Made by a program: the position numbers and the translations under genes. Below the pieces are notes generated by a model. The model was not told where the DNA came from. It saw only the letters and a list, made by a program, of their open reading frames with translations, and did no database searches. From Cymbomonas tetramitiformis (Eukaryota > Chlorophyta > Pyramimonadophyceae > Pyramimonadales > Pyramimonadaceae), in assembly GCA_001247695.2 (NCBI GenBank), contig LGRX02027213.1:1-43272 (forward strand): DNA of 43,272 nt, in the 5' to 3' direction. Positions within the stretch are counted from its first letter, which is position 1. Each line of letters begins with the position of its first letter. Shown piece after piece: positions 9,453 to 19,700 of this stretch.

Positions 9453-9756
9453 CGGTAGGGTACCGTTTTAAAACATATTGATATCGGGCTTATCATTACA
9501 GGACTACTTGCACGGTATATGAAAGATAGCGGAGAGAAGGAATATGGCATAGATGAGAAATAATGCGGAGAGGAAATGAGTAATCTAGCGTAGATGAGAA
9601 ATGTAGCGTTTTTCGAGCACCCATCATGATGGCCCAGGCACACACTCTGAGCCCTGTGTGCGTGTGTGTGTGGAGGTGGCACCTGATATAAGTTTGTGAT
9701 ATCAATCCACTATATTGTGGAGTCAATCCACTATATTGTGGAGAGGTTTTGATTTT

Positions 9757-9995
9757 TCCGGGAGCAAATTTTCATTGTTTCCGGAACAACTTTTGATTTC
9801 TCCCGTAACAATGAATTTTGGCTACGGGCACGCATATTTAGGGTTTAGTGAGAGTTTATGGGGTTTATCCAGTAGCCAGGCACCCTAAAAACCTAACAAT
9901 AAACCCCAAATATGCTTTCCCGTAGCCAAAATTCATTGTCACGGGGAAAATTAAAAGTTAATTGTTCCGGAAACAATCAAAATTTGCTCCCAGAA
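9757..9995. mobile_element. MITE-like long imperfect hairpin (~240 bp)
   Basis: The left arm starts at about 9757 (CCGGGAGCAAATTTT). Its inverse ends at about 9995 (AATTTGCTCCCAGAA). The arms match imperfectly for roughly 110 bp each, including TTTCCGGAAC and ATGAATTTTGGCTACGGG inside both arms. No coding capacity is seen. The structure fits a non-autonomous foldback or MITE-type element. It is flanked by copies of the CTATATTGTGGAG motif, so it may have inserted into that repeat. No target duplication is clear. Confidence 0.6.
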
Positions 9996-10433
9996 TAATA
10001 TAGTTCCTATTGTGGAGTCACTCCACTGAATCGCGGAGGTATGAGATATTGCGGTGTAATGAAGTATCTCGGAGGTATTAAATGTTGCGGTGGTATGCGG
10101 AGATGGTGGATGTCGTGGAGTGCGGCTTAGACGCTCAGGTTGAGTGTGTCAAAAGTTATCAACTGATGAATAAACCCTATTGTTTTCGGATTAATGAGGA
10201 ATTTGAATAATGAGGAGAAAGAAATAGAGGGGGGCGCGGGGTGGGGTGGGGGGGAGTAGCATGTCATTCCGGTTGCCGCACAAGAGCAGGGGTTGCACGA
10301 GAACGTTTGTCAGCTGGCTTCCTCTTGGGCAATTGTGGCATTGCCTCCTCTAGGGATAGCTCTCCCTTGAAGCACCGAACATTCAGCACGTGGGAGCACC
10401 GAGACGCCGAGACGTTGAGACCCGAAGTTATGC

Positions 10434-11375
10434 GAATTAATCCAATTTTATGCGAATTAATCCGAATGTATTCGAAATATTCCGGAAGCATTCGCATTGA
10501 TCCGAATGTATGCGAATCAATCCGAGTTTGTTCGAATTAACCGGAACTGGTTGGAATTAATCCAAATTGATTGGAAATAATCCAAATTTATCGGAATTAA
10601 TCCGAATTTATTGGAATTTATCCAAATTTATTCGAATTTATTTGGATTTCTTCGGATTTCATCGAATTTATTCGAATTTTTCGTAGTTATCCGTATTTAT
10701 CCGAAGTCATCCGAATTATTTCGAACTCATCCGAATTTATTCGAATTTATAAGAATTTATGCGAATGTATTTGAATTTGTCCGAATTCTCGAGAATCTCG
10801 AGAAGTAATTTGAATTTATTCCAATTTAATTCCAAATTATTCCAATTTATTTCAATTTATTCCAATTTATTTCAATTTATTCGAATTTATTCGAATTTAT
10901 TCGAATTTATTTGAATTTATTCGAATTAATCCAAATTTATTCGTATAAATATGAATTCATTAGAATGAATCCAAATTTATTTGAATTAATCCGAGTAATT
11001 CGAATCCATCTGAATTTATAAGAATTCATAAGAATTCATAAGAATTCATAAGAATTGATCCGAAATTATTTAAATTTGTCCGAGTTCTCGAGAATTAATT
11101 TGAATTTATTCGAATTAATCCGAATTTATTTGAATTGATCCGAGGTAATCCGATTTTAATTGAATTAATCCGAATTCAATCACTCGAATTAATTTCAATT
11201 TATTCCAATTAATCCGAATTACTTCGAATTTATTCGAATATCTCCAGATTTATTCGAATATCTCCGAATTTATTCGAATTAATCCAAATTTATTCGTATT
11301 AATCTGAATTTATTAGAATGAATCCAAATTAATCCGAATTAATAAGGATTAATCCGAATTTATTCGATTCAATCA
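10434..11375. repeat. degenerate 10-bp AT-rich satellite (GAATTTATTC/GAATTAATCC)
   Basis: Written in tens from 10434, the sequence stays in register for long stretches around GAATTNATYC, with only occasional one-base slips over ~940 bp. AATT/TTAA steps therefore recur once per helical turn. Sequence divergence is high, so the array is old or tolerant of drift. Short frames here are artefacts. The interval 9996-10433 holds no recognised gene, only scattered GTGGAGTC motifs. Confidence 0.85.
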
Positions 11376-11483
11376 ATGCGCATGCAAAGTTCGTTACTTT
11401 GTTGACATCGCCTAGTTAGTTTTGTACAAAATGTCGTGGACGGGCGGCAGGTAGGTCCTGGATTCAATGAACCCGAAAAGTGA

Positions 11484-11690
11484 CTCCACAATATTGTGAA
11501 CCCCGATCGACGATATTGTGGAGTCACTTCACTAGGTTTTGTTCAAAAACCACTAGGTTTTGTTCAAAAACCACTAGGTTTTGTACGAAAACCACTAGGT
11601 TTTGTACGAAAACCACTAGGTTTTGTACGAAAACCACTAGGTTTTGTACGAAAACCACTAGGTTTTGTACAAAAACCACTAGTTTTTGTC
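11484..11690. repeat. 21-bp satellite array with GGTTTTGTAC(G/A)AAAACC core, preceded by two CACAATATTGTG-type dyads
   Basis: About eight units of CCACTAGGTTTTGTACGAAAA from 11531, with TTCAAAAA variants at the left and one TACAAAAA near the right. Each unit has inverted arms GGTTTT and AAAACC. The founder sequence GTTTTGTACAAAAT is visible 100 bp upstream at ~11418. The two dyads (11484-11525) belong to the motif of the 8.9-9.3 kb array. Confidence 0.85.
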
Positions 11691-12590
11691 GTGCCTCCCG
11701 AGTTTAACCAGGGCCTACACCGGCTACTCCGGAGGGCTGCCAGCAGATTCCAGCACACCACCTCCGCAGTCGTGGAGGTGGGGAGTGTCAGATACAGCAG
11801 TTACGCATCTCTGCAGCTCTAGCAAGGCAAGCTACTGTGCAGTTCTGATATAACTCTAGGGTTGCTACTAGGCGACACCCCGCAAGGGCATCTGGCTTCT
11901 ACATGTCAAATCCGACAACTGTAAATTGCAGCAGAGGTAGTGGATTATTTTGGTCGCACGATTGGTCATTTTTGTCGCAAGCTGTTTTGTCGCAGCTGCG
12001 ACAAACATGATCCGGACGGTCATTTCTGTCGCAAAAGTTAAAGGAATTATGAATGAACTTACGGGTATTTTTTCGAATCGCGCGAGTAAAAAACATTCTG
12101 AAATAACAGCCTGGCAACGGGTCTGTCTACTGTTTCTACCAATCGCATTAGTAAATTAGTACAAGCAAGCAAACATGCAGCATCGTAAGCAAACACGCAG
12201 CATTGCGAACAACCTATTATTACAGTGATAAGGCTTGCAAATAATTGTTAGTTCACTATTCTTATCTAGGCTTACAAATGTTATTACAATATTGCAGAGT
12301 GCAAGATGTATCTATGAAAAAACAAATAAACTACACCGCACAAATTAGACTAAAGTCACTACTCGATCGGAATGTGCAGCGGCTAACGTTCGGCAATTTT
12401 ATCTTCGGGCTCGAAACACGATAATCCCTGCACGCACAAATCTACAGAGTCAGTGGAAAGATATAATAAAAATATATTCGCGCAAACATACGGGCGGACG
12501 ATGCAGCGAACAAATGACATACCAAGCTAAGAAGATGGAGGAAAGCATGTTGCAAAATAACACAGTATGCGAGTTAGCAGAAATATTGAG
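11691..12590. other. no gene recognised
   Basis: Mixed-composition sequence with only short ORFs (under 75 codons). TTTTGTCGCA words recur near 11960-12040. I see no splice-supported exon, RNA gene or element boundary. Confidence 0.5.
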
Positions 12591-12865
12591 ATTCAAACCC
12601 AACCCGACGGGTAAATTGCCCGACGGGATCCAAGCACTCTTATGTCAATCAAACAACAAAACACCCATGGCAACACGATCACACGAAACAGAACTGTGCA
12701 CTCACCATCCGAAATTATGGACAAAATCGCATGTAGGATGCGACAGCCACAATTAAAATGAGGTCGCTGGCGTCGCAGGAAAATGTTGGACGTTAGTTAG
12801 CAGGAATCGAACCCAACCCGTCGGCCACATTGTCCGATGGGGTCCAAGCATTCTGAAGCGAAGAA
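12591..12865 (-). repeat. two diverged copies of a tRNA-B-box-like repeat
   Basis: Segments around 12591-12645 and 12806-12860 share ACCCAACCCG, then CCGAYGGGRTCCAAGCA. Read on the minus strand the second copy contains GGGTTCGATTCC, a good match to the RNA polymerase III B box. The first has the degraded form GGTTTGAATCTC. No matching A box or cloverleaf is clear, so this is a possible SINE-like or tRNA-derived repeat, not a tRNA gene. Confidence 0.3.
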
Positions 12866-12942
12866 CCAAAACCAAAACATACTACAAGCAAGACTGTGAC
12901 AAACAAGCAAGTTGTGATGACGTGCTTTCACTGACAAGGAAA

Positions 12943-13271
12943 TGCTGGAGTTGACATTCAGTCCGAGCTCAGTCATCAGAGTTGTCATCACCGACCCGTC
13001 GTGACCGCTGTCATCACCGACCGACCTGACCGCTGTCATCACCGATACGGCTCGACACCTCTGACTACCTCACTGACCTGATTGTCACCTCCTCTGATCG
13101 AGTTCGGTTGTCACACGAGACAGAGCACACACTAGCTCATTTCGCATCACACTCAGCATACTAGAACTATATATTATATCTTCTGTATGTTGAGAGAGAT
13201 TCTGAGTGCGAAACCCTGAGCGTTGCAGTGCTTCCTGTTTGACCTGTCTTGACTGACTGGGTCTTCTCGCA
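12943..13271 (+). repeat. 5' LTR of the copia element
   Basis: Starts TGCTGGAGTTG and ends TCTTCTCGCA. Compared with the 3' copy there are two transitions (CACTGACC versus CGCTGACC; CACACGAG versus CACATGAG). It contains ACTATATATTATATC near 13168, a plausible promoter region. Confidence 0.97.
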
Positions 13272-13275
13272 GGTT

Positions 13276-13288
13276 TGGCCCCACCACC
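13276..13288 (+). other. candidate primer-binding site of the copia element
   Basis: TGGCCCCACCACC starts four bases after the LTR. The position and initial TGG (complement of tRNA CCA) fit. I cannot assign the tRNA, and copia elements often use an internal tRNA fragment instead. Confidence 0.3.
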
Positions 13289-13703
13289 GGCCTAAGGCTA
13301 GGAGCCGATTATGGTCGGCTAAACGCTTAGGAAGCGCCAAGAGGGCGCGCCATCAAGGGATCATGGAAGTAAAGTAGGCAAGTAGTGGTGAGTGAGAGGA
13401 ATCGTGCGTTCCGTTTCAGCGTTTAAATTAGTTAGGAAAATCCTGGGACGGCCTGATCAACCGTAGGGACCCTGACAATCTCGCGCGAGTACTTCTAAAA
13501 TCGCGGGACTGAACGAAGAGCTCCTCCACGCCATCACCACTAACTGCTGACTGTGTTGTTTTGCATCACAGGCTTTCTTCCCCCTTCCCTTTTTGGCACC
13601 CTCTTGGTGCTCCTGTTGTGAAATTTGATTGCTTGCTTGCTTATTATCCTGCTAGGGATTGCTAGTGTTGTCTTGCTTGTTGTTATTTCTTTTAGATTTC
13701 AAA

Positions 13704-16700
13704 ATGTCCTCTACTCCGTTCGCTACACCGCCAGTTCTGCCGCGACGCTTGCTGACGCACCCACCAGGGGCAAGAAAACGGCAACTTAAATTCGGAGCTC
13801 TGAACGGCACACCAACTCCAGCGGATGCTCCGGACACGTCAGAATTGTCAGTGTGTAACAACCTCGCATGGGAGTTGTTGCGCAAGCCCGCGGAATTTGA
13901 TGCTTTACTCAGCGTCATCAAAGGGAAGTGCGTCGAGCCTGGAGAGTCTGCGAAGACATGGAAGTTCACTAGCAGCGAGAAGAATTCTCGTTTGCTTTTG
14001 GACATCCTTGTCGAGCAACTCGATTCCAGACTCACGCTCGTTCACCCTAAGATGGCGTTGATGTTCGACTTGCAAAACCACGGTTTGGAGGTTCCGAAGA
14101 AGGCGAACCTCCTGCTGTTGGAATTGCTTCAGTCACTTTGCGCAGGAGACGCTTTGCGTGTCCTGCGCAAGGCTGACAGACTCTTCCCAGGGGATGGGAA
14201 GATCGCACTTGTACACCTCGTGAGGCACGTTGTGCCTGATCACGAGGAGTTCAGCGCTGCGGACTTCCTATTCGCTGGTGACAGAGTTGACTTGAGAGCT
14301 GGCCAGGACCCAGCGGACTACATCGACGTGTTCCAGACTTCTCTGGACACCGTTGAGTCCGACTTGGGTCCTGGGTGCACCGTGACCATCTCGGAGAAGG
14401 CACGGATCGCATTATTTCTCCGTAGGATCTGTCCCGTCTTTTATAAGGCGGTGCATGATTCCTACACAGAGGAGAAGCTCGACGCTGACTCCTCGCTTTC
14501 CCTGTTGACCTGCTTCCGTGAGACACGGGCAGTGCACAGGAACGCGGGGACGAAGCCCAAGTCTCCACTAACAGCGGCTTTCTACAATGATGCAGGTTCG
14601 CATCACGGCGGAAGCCGTGGTGCACATGGCCGCAGGGGAGTCTCTGACCGCACCCCTTCCCGTCCTTACATTCCGCCCCGTCGTACTAACCCTTTTAAGG
14701 GATTTGGCTCTGGCTACCGTGCAGGAGTCTTTCCCCGTAAGGGTGGTAAGACGGGCGGTAAGGGGAAGCAGAAAACCGGCAAAGGCAAGGGCAAGGGCAA
14801 GTCTCGTGTCGTCTTTGATCGGCAGACCCAGCAGTTCCGAGGGGAATGCTGGACCTGTGGGTCAAAGGGACACAGGGCTGCCGACTGCCCGAAGCTGATG
14901 TCGGCTCATGCTTTCCATCTCGACCCGAAGCTGCTTGCGGAGCATGCTCGGACGGAGATCCTAGCCGCCCAGTTTCAGACTGCCTACGAGGAGTCTGAAC
15001 AGGCACTAGAGTCTTTCTGTCTGCTGCACGGCACCCCAGCAGTTGTCGGGTACCAGGAGGACTCGTGCTCTGACAGTGAGAGTGAGGAGAGTTCTCACTC
15101 CGCTAGTCAGGAGCACGGGAACTCCGATGAGTCTGACGACGATGGGGACTGGGACGGCCTCTCCGAGGCTCAACAACAGGAGTGGGACCGTCTCCAGGAA
15201 CATGCGGAGGCCAAATTCCAAAAGTTCTGTGCCCAGTCCGAGAAGGTCTCGCTGTCACTCGGAAGAGTGCACTTCGGGATGTTCCGGACCGGCACAGAAC
15301 AGAAGGCTTGTGACCCCTTTCCCACTCCCCCCTACTTGCTGCCTGACATCCCTGCTTCTGCACCTGTCCCTGCACAGCATGATGCACCTCTCGAGGTGTC
15401 ACAGCACTCACCACAGTCCACGGCTGCGGTGGTGCTCGCCTGTTGCAGAGAGTATCACTCCGGACAGACACAGCAGACACCGCACGGGTCGGCTCTTGTG
15501 GATCATGCTCCGCAGGACCGAGCAGACTCGTCGGTGGTGTCTGCTAGGCTGTTTGCAGCACAGTGTGAGTCACTACCCTCGCCCGTCCACCACACGCACA
15601 CCGTCCCTGCACTCACAGAGACTTGTTCTCTGTTTGCAGGGATGACGGTGGTGCAGGGTGACAGTGAGGACAGTGACATGCACACAGCACCGGCACCCAC
15701 CGAGCACTCTTCCCCACACCACACTCACAGTGCATCTTTGTTGAGGGAGGGGTCACGGAGCAGTGCGGTGCCCCCGCCTGCTTCCCCCCTGTCTGCTCCA
15801 GGGAAATCCCTGGAGCAGGTTCACTGGGAGCGGGTGTGGGAGGAGGACTACAGGTCCCCTACCGTTTGCCACGGTAACCTTTTGCCATCAAAGAGTTCAC
15901 TAGGAGCTAGGGGTGTAGCCCCTCTGGTGACGCCCCCGCCACCTGGCCCTCCTGACTTGTTGCTGTCTGATGCAGGCTCTGCCGTGTCAGTGTCCCCACC
16001 AGCCAGTGAGCACCGGGTGCACACTGGGGGCACTGACACGGCCCCAAACTTTAACTCAATCAATCTTGGAGGTCGCCCTACAGAAGGGAGTCTCTTCCCC
16101 TCTTTCCTTCAGCAGTGTCCTCCTGTCCCCGCTCCGGTCCATGAGTCCCTTGCCCTGACTGATGACACGCACATGTCTGACACACAGGCACCACCTCCAC
16201 CGCCACGGCGTGTCGGTAGAGGTGGTGTCTCTATCTTCCGGTGTGCATTCATGTCCTTTGCCTTGTTCACTTGCTTCCTGGCAAGTGCTTCGGCGGAGGC
16301 CCTCTCAGCCGCAGCACCTGTTCAGGGAGTGTGGTACGGATTGACATTGTGTCAACCGGGGGGGGAGATGGGAGGTGGGAAAAGCAGTACTGCAGTCAGT
16401 CAGTACAGTCAATCAGTCCAGTCAGTCCAGTCAGTTTGGTCTGGGGATGGTGGTTTATCAGATGGTGGCTTACCTGATGGTGGCATTGGTATCACTCCTG
16501 ATTGGTCTGCCACCCGGCAGTGTTCCTCTGGTGATGGTTCTGGGTATTCATCTGGTGATGGTTCTGGATATTCCTCTGGTTCCGACTGGTATTGGCAGTA
16601 TGACTCTGGTCAGCACCGCCACTATGGTTCTCCTCGTGGCTCCGACGGTTCCCCACCAGACAGCTCAGCCCAGATCTGTCTCCTTCAGGCGCTTGAGAAG

Positions 16701-19700
16701 CGGCGCCAGAGGTACAGAGCAGTATCAGCTCTGCTCCTGACAGCCTTCCTTGGCATAGTCCTGACATGTCTCTACCAGAGTGTCTATGAGGAGTTCCTCG
16801 TCGAGGCTCACTTTGAGGCTGGTCACCACCTGTCACCGATCTCCGCTGTCTGCAGTCCTGTGACTCAGACCCCGCTGTACGGCGCCATGCAGTATGTTGG
16901 CGACACAGCCCTGGAGATGTGTACCTGGTTCGGACTATTCTGTGCACCCCCTTCAGTCATCTTCTCTCAGGACCCCATGATACATCTTTACTCTATCACC
17001 GGCTCTGACACTGATGGCATTGTCTGTGACTCCGGTGCAACCGGCAATATCACCGGGTCCAGACACAGGATCACTGACCTTGATACCAGCAGGACCATAT
17101 CATTCAGTACAGTCATGGCTGGACCCGCTTCACGGACTGACGGCACCGGCACACTGAGACTGATCGGCAGAGACATACTGACTGGTGACATTGATGAGTA
17201 TAGCATTCCTGGCTGCCATTTCAAACACGGCGCCAAAACCCTCCTGTCAACTCGAGTTATGCTCCGGGAGGGTTTCTCATCACCTGACTTCATCAGTATG
17301 ACATATACCCATCTTGACTCTGGCCGGACATACTCTATCATTGATGATGGCACAGACTATCTTTGGGCAGAGCCAGAGTCAGCAGATGTCAGCTTTCAGG
17401 CCTTTCAAGGCAATAAGAAGAGGCACAGATCAGGGGACCCATCCGACTGGATGTGGTCCAACAGTCAGTACAGTACCTGGGCTACTACTCATGGTTCTCC
17501 TACGGCTACGGCCAAGCTGGGGGAACCAGCCTTTGATGTCTCTTGTTTCGGCGACTCTCTCCCAGTCGGAGAGGGCAACAATCACCCTGCTCTTCAGCAC
17601 TATCACAGTCAGAACAGTATATTCTCCGTCCAGTTGACTGGTTATTACTTTTATGCTAATCCGCCATTCACTATATCTATTCTGGACCGCCTTTTCACTA
17701 AGGGCAATGCTGACTTTCCTCTGGACCCTCATAATACTGTATATTTCTGGATAGTTCCCTATATGCCATCCCACAGGATCTGGCATAAGACCTGTACTAT
17801 GGAGGTATTACACATCTGGCCTACTGGTACTACGGGGTTATTCAGCTACCTTGAGCGACACACCTACACCTCCACACACCCTCTCACCCCAGCTGGTTCT
17901 GACGGTGGACCTGGTCGGGTCTTCATCGATGGCACACCCTTTCCCATCTGCATCCTCTATCGAGACCGCCACACCCCGATCAGGGTCAGTCCTCCCCTTG
18001 AGCTGCATGATGCTCTCGGGCATGCCTCGATGACCCGTATCCTCCGTCTCTATGACATGCCAGGGGTAGACTTGGGCAGACCACAGTGTTCCAGAGCAGC
18101 TCTTGCTTCACTTACCACCTGCTCTCAGTGGTGTGCAGTCTGTGCTACGACGGGCCTCAAACAAAAATCAGCCCCGAGCAGAGACCGCCTCCGTACCAGT
18201 CAGCAGCAGCCAGCCCGGAAATGGGCCTCAGACATGACAGGCCCCATCTCACCCAGTGGCTATAATGGGCACAGATACCGTATCCACTTCATTGACATCT
18301 CCACCAGATACCTATTTGTGTTCACCGTTGCCTCTAAGGCAGACTACTATGTGTGTCTTCTGAGATTCATTGCCTATACCAGATCACTCTCCTACGGCAT
18401 TGATGAGCTGTTCCTGTCCACCTCTACAGTCTCAGACACTGAGATGGTGCTGAGGACTGATTGTGCACCTGAGATGGCAGATGCCAAATGCCGGGCAGCT
18501 TACCAGCAGCACGGCATTGTCCACCAGACCTCTTCTCCCACAGTCCATACGGACAATCCTTATGCGGAGAATGTCACTGGCATCCTGTCCCGTATGATCC
18601 GATCCATCCTCACAGCTTCTGGACTTGACCTCAGCTACTGGCCGCTTGCGGCTAAGCATGGTGCCTTGTTGTGGTCCATTACACCACACAAGGAAGTGGT
18701 GACTACCCCTATCCACACTATGACAGGTCATCACTTTCAGTACCGTCGTCTCCGTGCATTTGGTGCACACTGCTATGTGGTTATGGACAGTCAGCAGAGG
18801 AACAGCAGACAGCCAGGCATTTCATCAAAACTTCAGAACAGATCATGGGCAGGCCGCATGGTTGGTATCTCTATGGGCTCTAATGCCTACAAGATCCTAG
18901 ACACCTCCGACGGCACAGTACATCTTGTGGGTAAGCCACACTGGATACCTACCTATGAGCACCTGGGCAGATCCATGTCAGCATTCCCAGACACTATGGC
19001 AGCTGACAGAGAGGCTGATGCTACCTTTATCAGGCCATCTCCCTTCTCAGAGACACTCGACTGTACCTATGCCCAGATCATTGAGATCAGCTCATACTAC
19101 TGCACTTCCGACCGACAGTCTTACGGCTGTGTGCTTCTCTCTGTTCCGTCGAGGGACAATACCTGGACTGACGTGGTTCACTATGTCAAGTCCACACCCG
19201 ACGGTACACACTACAGACACCTGCTGGTGTATGTCGCACACTATAGGAAGACCGTCTCGGTCAATGAGCACTATCCGATCTGGACAGCTGTCAGAGCCCG
19301 AGAGAGCCGCAGACATCCTTCATATGGCGCTATCATCATCTCTACCGACAGAGGCAGCAGCACACCTTATGGTGTAATATTTGAGCCTACTCCAGAGTCT
19401 ACCTATGGTTGGCATATGGACCTTCCTGCTACCCTGGTCAGCTTTCCGTCCACTCATGCCGCCGCCTTCCTTCCCTTCTCCGATGATCCCAGCAGAGATG
19501 TCCGCCCCGAGTACATTCCACAGCAGTACACCTCAGCTGACAGCTTCATCAGATCAGGACCCAGAGACTTGGTGGTGCACATGTTCAATATTTCTGCACC
19601 CCAGCTCAAACCAGTCCACGGTGTCAAGCAGGCACTTTCCACCCCAGAAGCAGTTCAGTGGCAGGAGGCTATGGATGCCGAAGTGGCTGGTCTGGCCGCC

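Noticed and set aside
9640..9675. Short GT dinucleotide tract as a regulatory element
   Set aside because: An ordinary short microsatellite with no associated gene.
9838..9935. TTTAGGG-like telomeric motif
   Set aside because: Only isolated single motifs inside the arms of the hairpin element, not a tandem telomere repeat.
16220..16790. Retroviral envelope gene inside the copia element
   Set aside because: The hydrophobic segments are in frame within gag-pol, before protease. There is no separate ORF, no cysteine-rich ectodomain and no subgenomic start.
14251..16947. Minus-strand and alternative-frame ORFs across the copia gene
   Set aside because: They are shadows of the strongly supported polyprotein frame and carry no motifs.
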